The notes under the pieces were generated by a model. The model had not been told where the DNA came from. It worked only from the letters and a program-made list of their open reading frames with translations, and ran no database searches. Shown here in pieces: positions 1 to 6,788 of a DNA stretch of 11,349 nucleotides. Positions within the stretch are counted from its first letter, which is position 1. The number at the start of each line of letters is the position of its first letter. This stretch comes from JAFGGG01 sp964638895. GTDB taxonomy: Bacteria > Spirochaetota > Spirochaetia > SZUA-6 > RPPD01. Both the position numbers and the translations under genes were made by a program. The stretch covers positions 1-11,349 of the forward strand of contig CAZWYY010000084.1 in NCBI GenBank assembly GCA_964638895.1, given 5' to 3'.

Positions 1-56
1 ATATGCTTACGTATGAGCCCTCCCTTGGGTACACGCTTCTGTCCACTAATTAAAGA

Positions 57-770
57 TTATTCTTCAACCGGGCCTTTAATGCTTGCGAAATTCTGGGTTA
101 GTTTAAAATAGTCCATATCAAAAAACCCGCTGTTGTTATAATGAGCGGCGCCTGCGCCAAGGTAGGTAAATTTCGGATTGAGGATATTGGCCCTGTGCCC
201 GGGGGAATGCATCCACATATCCAGGGCTGCCTTGGCCAGACCCAGGTAGGTGTGGTTCTGGATCGGTTCACCCTTGTATTCATAGCTGAAGTATCCTCCG
301 TTTTGCGGGGGCGTATACACGGATTTTCCGGCTTCATATTCGATTCCAAAGGTGTTGGCGATGTTTTCACCCGTGGTTGCTCTGGTGATGCCCACCAGCG
401 CCAGGCGTTTCCTCATGGTCTCCTTGCCTTTCACCGGACTGGTATGGGAGAAGAAATTGTGGGCAACCATATCCCTGCTATGGCCGGTGGCCGCCTTTTC
501 CAAGGCCGGTGAGTGCAAAAAGGGCTTGCGGTTATTCTCCACCCGCCGGCGGTTGGTCTCATAAAATATTGCGGCGTCCAGTAAAGGGTAATCGATATTG
601 TTCATATCGACCCTGCCGTTGGCCGCAGGCATGGTGGCGAAACTCACATAATCGTATATCTCATAGTCTGAGTCGCTCCAGGTCTCGAATCCTCCGCTGT
701 AATTATTGGTAAGAAGTATAAAAAGGAGTCCGAAGCATATTGCCGTATAAAGTAAGGATTTCTTTGCCAT
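57..770 (-). CDS. Exported CAP/SCP-domain protein (YkwD-like)
   Basis: A 237-residue protein with a hydrophobic N-terminal segment (about residues 5-20, after MAKK) that should act as a signal peptide or membrane anchor, placing the rest outside the cytoplasmic membrane. Residues about 65-230 form a CAP (SCP/PR-1) domain. Visible motifs are the helix with H97, H104 and H109 ending in FFSHTSP, GENIA at 134-138, the signature HSPGHRANIL at 188-197, and LTQNFA at 224-229. These supply the cavity histidine and glutamate positions of the bacterial YkwD-type family. The biochemical role of bacterial CAP proteins is poorly defined, so no substrate is assigned. The start is well supported: reading the minus strand, AGAGGTGG lies just upstream of the ATG. 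It is the last gene of the minus-strand cluster, about 80 bases after the malic enzyme, and could be co-transcribed with it. No terminator is seen in the 56 bases beyond its stop codon. Confidence 0.88.
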   Translation of the reverse strand: MAKKSLLYTAICFGLLFILLTNNYSGGFETWSDSDYEIYDYVSFATMPAANGRVDMNNIDYPLLDAAIFYETNRRRVENNRKPFLHSPALEKAATGHSRDMVAHNFFSHTSPVKGKETMRKRLALVGITRATTGENIANTFGIEYEAGKSVYTPPQNGGYFSYEYKGEPIQNHTYLGLAKAALDMWMHSPGHRANILNPKFTYLGAGAAHYNNSGFFDMDYFKLTQNFASIKGPVEE

Positions 771-850
771 ACGCCACCTCTAAATTAAAGTATTATTCAA
801 AATCAGGAAAAATCAAGTCTTTATAATCTGTATGAACGGGCAGCGTATGA

Positions 851-2071
851 TCACGGGATCATTTTTTTTATTTTTGCGGTAAGCCGACCGACCGGGACCT
901 TGAGTTCGGCCACACCCTGTTCCATGGCTTTCAAGGCCGTGGCCATGGCGACCTTTCTGCCGACCTCCTTGTTCAGGGCCGAGGGAACGATGACGCCTTT
1001 GGCCAGTTCTTTTTCACTTACCATGGATGCAATGGCATAGGCGGCCGCAATCTTCATCTCCTCGGTAATCGATCTGGCCCGTACATCGAGCGCTCCGCGG
1101 AAAATGCCGGGAAAAGCCAATACATTGTTGATCTGGTTGGGGAAGTCGGACCGTCCGGTGGCAATGACGCGCGCGCCGCCTTTTCTGGCCTGGTCCGGCA
1201 GGATCTCCGGATCCGGGTTGGCCATAGCACAGACGATCGCGTCCGCGGCCATGCTTCTGATGGAGCCTGTGGTAAGCAGGGACGGACCGGATACACCGAT
1301 AAAGACATCGGCCCCTTTTAGGGCGTCGTGCAGGGTGCCACAGATATGCCTTGGATTGGTGAACGATGCGGCATTGGCTTTGAACGGATTCAGATCGGTA
1401 CGTTCATCGCAGATAATTCCGCGCGAGTCGCAAATGACGATATCTTTTACGCCCCACTGCATAAGGAAGGACGCGATGGCGATTCCGGCGCTGCCTGCGC
1501 CATTAATCACCACTCGCAGGTGTTCTTTTTGTTTGTGGACTATTTTCAACGCGTTGATGAGGGCCGCCAGGGTAACAACAGCGGTTCCATGCTGATCATC
1601 ATGAAACACCGGAATGTTAAGGCGTTTTTTGAGTGTTTCCTCAATCTCAAAACAGCGGGGTGCTGAAATGTCCTCAAGGTTTATGCCGCCGAATGTCGGT
1701 GAGATGAACTCCACGGTCTGTATAATTTGGGCCGTATCCTGGGTGGACAAGCAAAGCGGAAAGGCGTCCACACCTCCGAACTCTTTAAAAAGCACGGCCT
1801 TGCCCTCCATAACAGGCAGGCCCGCCTCCGCGCCGATATTACCCAACCCCAGCACCGCGCTGCCGTCGGTGACGACCGCCACCATATTCCACTTTGAGGT
1901 GTAACGGAACACAAGTTCCGGTTGTTTAGCGATCTTTTTACAAGGTTCCCCCACGCCGGGCGTATACAGTAGAGAGAGGTCAAGTTGTGAACGGATGCGT
2001 TTTTTGGGCGCTATGGTGAGTTTGCCTTCAAGTTCGGTGTGTAATGTCAGGGCTTGTTGTTTTATGTTCAT
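851..2071 (-). CDS. NAD(P)-dependent malic enzyme, short form
   Basis: Oxidative decarboxylation of malate to pyruvate and CO2 with reduction of NAD or NADP, in the cytoplasm. The 406-residue length matches the short bacterial form without the phosphotransacetylase-like extension of MaeB. The N-terminal malic domain shows LLYTPGVG (34-41) with catalytic Y36, VTDGSAVLGLGNIG (67-80), EGKAVLFK (89-96) with catalytic K91, and the metal-binding stretches NLEDI (131-135; E133, D134) and HDDQHGTAVV (157-166). The Rossmann domain has GAGSAGIA (191-198), and ATGRSDFPNQINN (304-316) is the conserved C-terminal block. All expected catalytic residues are present. NAD versus NADP preference cannot be told from sequence alone. 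The start lies 2 bases after the PilZ stop codon, and only a poor ribosome site is visible, so translation is probably coupled to the upstream gene. Confidence 0.95.
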   Translation of the reverse strand: MNIKQQALTLHTELEGKLTIAPKKRIRSQLDLSLLYTPGVGEPCKKIAKQPELVFRYTSKWNMVAVVTDGSAVLGLGNIGAEAGLPVMEGKAVLFKEFGGVDAFPLCLSTQDTAQIIQTVEFISPTFGGINLEDISAPRCFEIEETLKKRLNIPVFHDDQHGTAVVTLAALINALKIVHKQKEHLRVVINGAGSAGIAIASFLMQWGVKDIVICDSRGIICDERTDLNPFKANAASFTNPRHICGTLHDALKGADVFIGVSGPSLLTTGSIRSMAADAIVCAMANPDPEILPDQARKGGARVIATGRSDFPNQINNVLAFPGIFRGALDVRARSITEEMKIAAAYAIASMVSEKELAKGVIVPSALNKEVGRKVAMATALKAMEQGVAELKVPVGRLTAKIKKMIP

Positions 2072-2073
2072 TA

Positions 2074-2421
2074 TTATGTGTTTTTTATTAAAAGGGCCCT
2101 ATAGGTTGAGAGATCGTTGCCACGGGAGAACTGAATGCTTACCTTGGATGCCCGGTCGCTTAGAGGTTTAATATATACCAGTTCATCCGTAATTTTAAAA
2201 CTTCCGTTAAGCGGTTCCAGGGTGATACTATACTCCTTGATGGAAAACACCGATAGAGGGAGTACTATGCCTATTCCATCGCTGCTTGCATCCACGGTCT
2301 TTGCCCTACACCTTTCTCCGTTTTCAAATTGAACATAAAATGCCTTTAAAACGTCCGGAAGTTTTGCGGCGGGTATTCGCCGGGCACCTCTTCTGTCCGT
2401 ATTTTTTTGTTCAGCATTCAT
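2074..2421 (-). CDS. Single-domain PilZ protein
   Basis: A 115-residue protein consisting almost entirely of one PilZ domain, the c-di-GMP-binding beta-barrel. Both parts of the ligand signature are present: an arginine cluster DRRGARR (9-15, fitting RxxxR) and DASSDG (44-49, fitting D/NxSxxG), separated by about 30 residues as usual. The rest alternates short beta-strands (for example 62-69, 74-84, 92-99) with no added output domain or membrane segment, so it should be a cytoplasmic adaptor acting through protein contacts. It is first in a minus-strand unit with a malic enzyme gene starting 2 bases beyond its stop. A strong-looking promoter lies directly upstream. The ribosome site is weak. 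The target is unknown; the motility and adhesion roles known for spirochaete PilZ proteins are only a family-level hint. Confidence 0.85.
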   Translation of the reverse strand: MNAEQKNTDRRGARRIPAAKLPDVLKAFYVQFENGERCRAKTVDASSDGIGIVLPLSVFSIKEYSITLEPLNGSFKITDELVYIKPLSDRASKVSIQFSRGNDLSTYRALLIKNT

Positions 2422-2439
2422 GGCATTATCTTGTTTAGT

Positions 2440-2467
2440 ATTATATCATAATATTATACCATGTAAA
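2440..2467 (-). promoter_or_regulatory. Probable sigma70-type promoter of the PilZ-malic enzyme unit
   Basis: On the minus strand, TTTACA (complement of 2462-2467) is followed after 16 bases by a perfect TATAAT (complement of 2440-2445). The -10 box ends about 18 bases before the PilZ start codon, so the leader would be very short. A second TATAAT-like stretch overlaps the spacer. Inferred from sequence only. Confidence 0.5.
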
Positions 2468-2490
2468 CCGGAAATGAAAAAATAACCTAT

Positions 2491-2560
2491 GAAAAAGCCG
2501 CCACTCTCGGTGCTGGATAAAAGTGGCTTTACTTTTATAAAAATAAGTGGCGGCTTTTTC
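2491..2560. repeat. Large nested inverted repeat (15-bp perfect outer stem)
   Basis: GAAAAAGCCGCCACT at 2491-2505 is the exact reverse complement of AGTGGCGGCTTTTTC at 2546-2560. Inside lies a second perfect stem, ATAAAAGT (2517-2524) with ACTTTTAT (2531-2538), closing a 6-base loop. Either strand would give a long hairpin ending in GGCTTTTTC, so it could act as a bidirectional terminator, although it lies between divergent genes where none is needed. A further copy of GAAAAAGCCG at 2628-2637 can pair with the same right arm. Confidence 0.85.
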
Positions 2561-2570
2561 TCCCCCCTAT

Positions 2571-2585
2571 CACCCCTGCGGGGTG
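2571..2585. repeat. Short perfect hairpin, 6-bp GC-rich stem
   Basis: CACCCC (2571-2576) and GGGGTG (2580-2585) are perfect complements around a 3-base loop. It lies 10 bases after the large nested repeat and 7 before the next hairpin. No T-run follows, so it is not a terminator by itself. Confidence 0.6.
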
Positions 2586-2592
2586 CTCCCCC

Positions 2593-2626
2593 AAGAACCA
2601 CCTGCAAAGAAGGCGGTTCTTTTATA
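2593..2626 (+). terminator. Terminator-like hairpin in a divergent intergenic region
   Basis: AAGAACCACCT (2593-2603) pairs with AGGCGGTTCTT (2611-2621) with a single mismatch and a 7-base loop. The right arm ends in TTCTTTTATA, giving a U-rich tail for plus-strand transcripts. No annotated plus-strand gene ends here, so if it works it would end a small RNA or a read-through transcript from the left. An alternative is that it is simply part of a mobile palindromic element. Confidence 0.4.
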
Positions 2627-2665
2627 TGAAAAAGCCGTGGGGACCCCATAAGGTAATTTTAAGTA

Positions 2666-2674
2666 TGTCATAAT
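2666..2674 (+). promoter_or_regulatory. Possible extended -10 element upstream of the reductase gene
   Basis: TGTCATAAT gives an extended -10 (TG plus a one-mismatch TATAAT) without a clear -35 box. It would give a leader of about 100 bases before the start at 2779. Weak evidence; listed because the gene has no other visible promoter. Confidence 0.25.
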
Positions 2675-2778
2675 ACCAGCTATGGACCGGAAGACGGACA
2701 TCTATTCCAAAGCGTGAAAATTAACAAAATTGAAATTGCCGGTTGCCAGACCGCCGCTTCTTTTGTATGGTGTGAAAC

Positions 2779-3549
2779 ATGCATGTATTTATCGGCGGCA
2801 GTATGTTTTATCTTCTGTTAAGCGTTTGGGCGGGATTGGCCCTGCTGATTTTTGTTATTCTGTTTTTTATTCCCGCTCCTTACGGACGGCACTGGAAGAA
2901 GGGGTGGGGACCGCAGGTTTCAAGCCGGGCAGCTTGGTTTTACATGGAACTGGTATCCCTGGTGGGTATGGGTGTGCTGTTTTTCACAGGAAACAGGCCT
3001 CATAACCCCGTAGCGCTTGTTTTCCTGGCTATGTGGACGCTGCACTATTCCTACCGGGCCATACTGTTTCCCCTGACGCGTAGATACACAAAACCGACAA
3101 TGCCCGGTGTAATAATGCTCTTCGGCATGTTGTTCAACTGCTGTAATTCGTTTTTCAACGGATATTACCTTTTTTATCTGTCAGCCCCCTCTCCGGCGGC
3201 ATGGTTGGCTGACGCGCGGTTTATCGGCGGTGCCATGTTTTTTGCCGGCGGATTTTTCATTCATACGTATTCCGACCATATCCTGAATAAATTGAAGAAT
3301 TCAGGGCATACCGGCTATAGGATTCCTTACGGCGGGCTTTTTCGCTGGGTGTCCTGTCCAAACTACCTGGGTGAGATAATCCAATGGAGCGGTTGGGCGC
3401 TGGCCACGTGGAGCCCCGCGGCCCTGTGTTTTATGTTCTGGACCATAGCCAACCTTGCTCCACGCGCCGTGTTCCATCATAGATGGTATCATAAAATGTT
3501 CCGTGATTATCCTCGTGATCGGAAAGCCCTGATACCCTTTATAGTATAG
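2779..3549 (+). CDS. Steroid 5-alpha-reductase family membrane protein
   Basis: A 256-residue polytopic membrane protein whose whole length follows the 3-oxo-5-alpha-steroid 4-dehydrogenase family (SRD5A), NADPH-dependent reductases of 4-ene-3-oxo steroids. Visible matches include APYGRH (33-38), AAWFYMELVS (51-60) with E57 where the animal enzyme has its substrate-contacting glutamate, LHYSYRAILFPL (88-99) with Y90 at the matching tyrosine, NGYYL (127-131), and the C-terminal NADPH-binding region: HTYSDHIL (162-169), GYRIPYGGLF (179-188), CPNYLGEIIQWSGWALATWS (193-212) and RKALIPFI (248-255). Hydrophobic segments at about 10-31, 56-70, 77-92, 110-133, 147-163 and 204-224 suit six or seven helices. 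An in-frame stop lies just before the start; ATG at 2803 is an alternative. The true substrate in a bacterium is unknown and could be a sterol, enone lipid or related compound. Confidence 0.85.
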   Translation: MHVFIGGSMFYLLLSVWAGLALLIFVILFFIPAPYGRHWKKGWGPQVSSRAAWFYMELVSLVGMGVLFFTGNRPHNPVALVFLAMWTLHYSYRAILFPLTRRYTKPTMPGVIMLFGMLFNCCNSFFNGYYLFYLSAPSPAAWLADARFIGGAMFFAGGFFIHTYSDHILNKLKNSGHTGYRIPYGGLFRWVSCPNYLGEIIQWSGWALATWSPAALCFMFWTIANLAPRAVFHHRWYHKMFRDYPRDRKALIPFIV

Positions 3550-3668
3550 GGAATTGTATTGAAAAAATTAGTTTTGTAATTTGGGGTGAGTTGTAGTACA
3601 TTTGATAAAGTAAAATATGTGTTAAAAAGCCTTATCGTGCCCATATATAAAGAACGGAGAAACAGCCA

Positions 3669-5252
3669 ATGGCAAAGCCGAATATTATGATTGTCGAAGA
3701 CGAGGGTCTGGTGGCAATGGAATTAAAGGAAGAGCTGTTACACCTGGGATACGATGTCTCTTGTACCACAGACTCGGGTGAGGAGGCCATGAAAAACCTG
3801 CTTGAAGCCAAACCGGACCTGATATTAATGGATATTCAGCTGAGAGGCTGTATTGACGGTATACAAACCGCAAAACAGATTTTTTCCGAGTATCGTATCC
3901 CGATCATTTACCTGACCGCCCTTTCGGATGAAAAAACGCTCTCCAGGGCGTGTGAAAGCGAACCTTATGGTTTTCTGGTAAAGCCTTTTTCCGAACGCTC
4001 TTTGTATACAACGATCGAAACGGCGCTCTCCAAAGCAAGGAAGGAGCGCACCGCCAGGGCGAATTGGGAATGGTACGCGCACATCGTAAAATGCATGGGG
4101 GAGGCTGTCATTGTTACCGACTGCCATGGCGTCATCCGCCTGGTGAACCCATTGGCGGAACGCCTTACCGGATATTCGCTTGCCGATGTGTCCTGCCGGG
4201 ATTTTAATGAGGTTTTCAATTTTTTTGAGGCGACCGCCGAGAGGAAACGGTTTATTGTTCCGTTTGACCGTGCCTCTAGTGAAGGGGAGCTTGTTTTTTA
4301 TAACAGGTTTAAACTTATTACGGCCAATCGGCAAGAGATACCCGTGAACATGACGCTTTCACCATTAGCGGATGAGAGGCAGGTAACCATCGGGGTCATC
4401 ATCACCCTGCGTGACACAAGCGCCCAGGAAAAGTCCCAGGAGGTCATAAAAAGGGAGCTGGACACGGCCGTAAACATCCAAAAAAGCCTGCTTCCCCATA
4501 AACTGGAAAATATCTACGGGATTCGTTCCCATTGGTTTTTTTATCCCAGTCCGTTCGGCTCGGGAGATATCTTTAATTTCCGCAGCCTGGACGGTTCACA
4601 TGTCTGTTTTTATATACTTGATGTTATGGGCCATGGTTTTACCGCCGCGCTTTTCTCTCTGGTATTGCACCGTATTCTTACCCCCGATACGGAAAAAGGG
4701 GGCATCCTTAAAAAAAAGAAAGCTAAAAGCGGCGGCAGGACAAATAAACATAATGGGTTAGCGGAAGCGGGTATCCTGACCCCTAAAGAGGTGATCGGTG
4801 AACTCAACAAACGTTTTTATTTTACCGCGGCCGAAAATCCGTTTTTTTCCATAATTTATGGTGTAATCAATGTGGATACCGGGAAAACCATACTTGCCAG
4901 GGCCGGGCACACCTACCCCCTCTGGCAGAAAAAAAACGGGAGATTCATCCAGATCGACAAGGGTGGTCCGGCGATCGGCATTTTCCCTGAGATCGAGCTT
5001 GAGGAATATTCATTTATATTTGAACCGGGGGAGAGGTTGATTATGTATTCGGATGGTCTTGTTGACGTGCGAAACCTGAGACAGGAACATTTTTCCCTGG
5101 AGCGCCTGTTGAACTTCCTCAGCGTGAATAAGCAGCTTGCCCTGGAGGACCTGATTGCAGTGCTTAAACAAGAGACTACACAATTTATGCACAGAACCGA
5201 ATCCACCGATGATATTACGTTTTTTGTGTTGGAACGGGGAGGCGAACGCTGA
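3669..5252 (+). CDS. Response regulator with PAS and RsbU-type PP2C phosphatase domains
   Basis: A 527-residue cytoplasmic signalling protein in three parts. The receiver domain (about 4-120) has E10/D11, the phospho-acceptor D55 in LMDIQL, T83 and K105 (VKPF). A PAS domain follows (about 135-250), with MGEAVIVTD at 143-151 and ITLRDTSAQEK at 245-255 at its end. The output is a SpoIIE/RsbU-type PP2C serine phosphatase (about 265-522): SGDIFN (298-303), DVMGHG (318-323), RAGHTYPL (411-418), YSDGLVD (460-466) and ESTDDITFF (511-519), keeping D300, D318, D462 and D515. Such proteins usually dephosphorylate an anti-sigma-factor antagonist. The usual second aspartate of GGDFYD is an asparagine here. 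A lysine-rich insert (348-360) encoded by an A8 tract lies in the phosphatase domain (see findings). GGAG lies 9 bases before the ATG. No cognate kinase or anti-sigma gene lies in the window. Confidence 0.92.
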   Translation: MAKPNIMIVEDEGLVAMELKEELLHLGYDVSCTTDSGEEAMKNLLEAKPDLILMDIQLRGCIDGIQTAKQIFSEYRIPIIYLTALSDEKTLSRACESEPYGFLVKPFSERSLYTTIETALSKARKERTARANWEWYAHIVKCMGEAVIVTDCHGVIRLVNPLAERLTGYSLADVSCRDFNEVFNFFEATAERKRFIVPFDRASSEGELVFYNRFKLITANRQEIPVNMTLSPLADERQVTIGVIITLRDTSAQEKSQEVIKRELDTAVNIQKSLLPHKLENIYGIRSHWFFYPSPFGSGDIFNFRSLDGSHVCFYILDVMGHGFTAALFSLVLHRILTPDTEKGGILKKKKAKSGGRTNKHNGLAEAGILTPKEVIGELNKRFYFTAAENPFFSIIYGVINVDTGKTILARAGHTYPLWQKKNGRFIQIDKGGPAIGIFPEIELEEYSFIFEPGERLIMYSDGLVDVRNLRQEHFSLERLLNFLSVNKQLALEDLIAVLKQETTQFMHRTESTDDITFFVLERGGER

Positions 5253-5339
5253 AAGATATTTTACTTGCACGGCCGCATAATTTTTTATTGCTGGTACTTG
5301 ATGTTTTTTTTTTATTAACCATATATTAGAAGGGAAAAA

Positions 5340-6110
5340 ATGAAGAGATTATTAATCGGATTAATCTGTGTCTGTATGCCGTTTCTGGCGTTATATGGCG
5401 CGGTATCGTGTTTTGCGCCCGGAAGGTTAATCAACCCACATGGGGCACCCTCCGTCGCCTCCGCACCCACCGGGGAGCGTTATGCGGGCAACCACGACAA
5501 CGGAAGTTCCGAGATCGAACTAAGCGATCTTGAGCGGGAGCTGACCGTTATCGTTGACCGTGACCAGGCCCTACCCGCCGATTACGAACCATCGGATCTG
5601 GTTTTGCTGGCTGAAAACGGTATCCGGGCAAGTGATCCGTCCATGCGCGTGCGGCTGGTGATTATTCCTGATCTGGGGGCCATGTTTGACGCCGCGCTGG
5701 CTCAGGGCTACCGCCTGATGGTTTTTTCAGCGTATCGTTCTTATAAAACACAACAAAGAGTATATGACTATTGGGTCAATACGCTGGGCAAAGAGGAGGC
5801 GGACCGCTCCTCCGCGCGCCCAGGACACAGCGAGCATCAACTGGGGACCACCATGGACATTACCGTGGTGGATCTGAAGGGAAATGTGTTTGATGATTTC
5901 GGGAACACACCCGCCGGTAAGTGGCTGGCGGAGAACGCGTATCGGTTCGGTTTTGTTATGTCCTACCCGCCGGACACTGAGCTGATAACCGGTTATAAGC
6001 ATGAGCCGTGGCATTTCCGTTATCTGGGCAGGCGACTGGCAAAAATAATCAAGGAGCGGGATCTCATCCCCTCGCAGTACCTGAGGGCTTTGGCCACACA
6101 GGGGAAATAG
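5340..6110 (+). CDS. VanY-type D-alanyl-D-alanine carboxypeptidase (M15B), possible lipoprotein
   Basis: A 256-residue zinc peptidase of the VanY/M15B type, which trims the terminal D-Ala from peptidoglycan stem peptides. Zinc ligands H166 and D173 sit in GHSEHQLGTTMDI (162-174), and the catalytic E222 and third ligand H225 sit in HEPWHFRY (221-228). The family block FSAYRSYKTQ is at 129-138. The N-terminus (1-24) is a hydrophobic export signal ending in AVSC, so C24 could be lipid-modified under the relaxed lipobox rules of spirochaetes; ordinary signal peptidase cleavage is the alternative. Residues 25-60 are a low-complexity linker before the domain. AGAAGGG lies 5 bases before the ATG. 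The rhomboid gene begins 28 bases after its stop, so the two are probably co-transcribed. A T10 tract lies in its upstream region (5304-5313). Confidence 0.92.
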   Translation: MKRLLIGLICVCMPFLALYGAVSCFAPGRLINPHGAPSVASAPTGERYAGNHDNGSSEIELSDLERELTVIVDRDQALPADYEPSDLVLLAENGIRASDPSMRVRLVIIPDLGAMFDAALAQGYRLMVFSAYRSYKTQQRVYDYWVNTLGKEEADRSSARPGHSEHQLGTTMDITVVDLKGNVFDDFGNTPAGKWLAENAYRFGFVMSYPPDTELITGYKHEPWHFRYLGRRLAKIIKERDLIPSQYLRALATQGK

Positions 6111-6138
6111 CCCGGCCATATACAAAGAGGGAGGGATT

Positions 6139-6786
6139 ATGAAAATCCGTTATAATGCGCCCGTAATCTTAAGTTATGCGCTGATCTGCACGGCAATAAT
6201 GGTTATTTGGCAGATCCTGGGCGGCGAGGGAGGCCCGGGCATCGATACCGTGGGAGACAGGTTTGTGGCCTCTTATTTCATGGTCCCGGGCAACACCATG
6301 GGATTTCATATTTTTTCCCTGGATTTTTATAAACTGTTCTCCTATGCGCTGGGTCATGCCAACTGGACGCACCTTATTTCAAATTTCACGTTTATTTTGC
6401 TGATCGGGCCGATTCTTGAAGAAAAATACGGCTCCGGCAGGCTGTTGTTCATGATGTTTATTACGGCCGGTGTCGCCGGGCTTATTAATGTGCTGTTTTT
6501 CCCCGATCCTTCCCTGGGCGCAAGCGGTGTCGCCTTTATGATGATTGTCCTTATTTCCATTACCAATGTACGGGCGGGTGAGATTCCTCTCAGTTTTATC
6601 GCCGTGGTTTTGCTTTACCTTACCACCGAGGTGATCAATATGGTGGGCGCCCGGAATAACATTAATGAAATGGCCCATCTTCTGGGCGGATTGTGCGGAA
6701 GCGTATTCGGCTTTTCCCTGCTCCGGAAAAAGCAGGGCAGGGAAAGCGTGGGCGGGGGAACCACGGACAACCCCTTGGGACTCTGA
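6139..6786 (+). CDS. Rhomboid-family intramembrane serine protease
   Basis: A 215-residue polytopic membrane protein with all rhomboid hallmarks: HxxxN (H78 and N82, in THLISNFTF) for the oxyanion pocket, the nucleophile S129 in GASG (127-130) with helix packing residues after it, and the catalytic H180 in EMAHLLGG (177-184). Hydrophobic stretches at about 9-27, 76-92, 101-121, 127-143, 150-168 and 179-195 give the six-helix core. The loop between helices 1 and 2 is long (28-62), as in other bacterial rhomboids. The tail after residue 196 is short, glycine-rich and polar, probably cytoplasmic. It cleaves substrate helices inside the membrane; no substrate is suggested by the sequence. A strong GGGAGGG ribosome site precedes the ATG. 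The next gene starts 2 bases after its stop, suggesting translational coupling. Confidence 0.93.
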   Translation: MKIRYNAPVILSYALICTAIMVIWQILGGEGGPGIDTVGDRFVASYFMVPGNTMGFHIFSLDFYKLFSYALGHANWTHLISNFTFILLIGPILEEKYGSGRLLFMMFITAGVAGLINVLFFPDPSLGASGVAFMMIVLISITNVRAGEIPLSFIAVVLLYLTTEVINMVGARNNINEMAHLLGGLCGSVFGFSLLRKKQGRESVGGGTTDNPLGL

Positions 6787-6788
6787 GT

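Larger units (their letters stand above)
2422..2778. other. Divergent intergenic region of 357 bases
   Basis: This is the only long stretch without a convincing gene. It separates the minus-strand PilZ unit from the plus-strand reductase gene. Its left edge carries the PilZ promoter, the middle (2488-2648) is packed with inverted repeats listed separately, and the right part (about 2650-2778) is ordinary AT-leaning sequence with a possible extended -10 element. A 67-codon minus-strand reading frame crosses it, but it reads through the hairpin arms and matches nothing I recognise. Confidence 0.8.

Noticed and set aside
847..869. Hairpin ATGATC/GATCAT followed by eight T on the plus strand, looking like a terminator
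   Set aside because: It lies at the 3' end of the minus-strand malic enzyme gene, where the T-run is the complement of lysine codons. It points the wrong way for the genes here, and the stem is only 6 bp and AT-rich.
2446..2649. 67-codon minus-strand reading frame in the intergenic region
   Set aside because: It is made of the complements of the hairpin arms, ends inside the PilZ promoter, has no ribosome site and resembles no family I know.
2682..2717. Tiny plus-strand frame of 11 codons before the reductase gene
   Set aside because: No ribosome site and too short to separate from chance; a leader peptide cannot be supported.
3825..4334. 169-codon minus-strand frame opposite the REC-PAS-PP2C gene
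   Set aside because: The plus-strand frame has clear REC and PAS motifs over the same bases, while the minus-strand product has none.
5298..5327. Promoter-like TTGATG and TATATT pair before the M15B gene
   Set aside because: The -10 box abuts the ribosome site, so the transcript would lack it; not annotated as a promoter.
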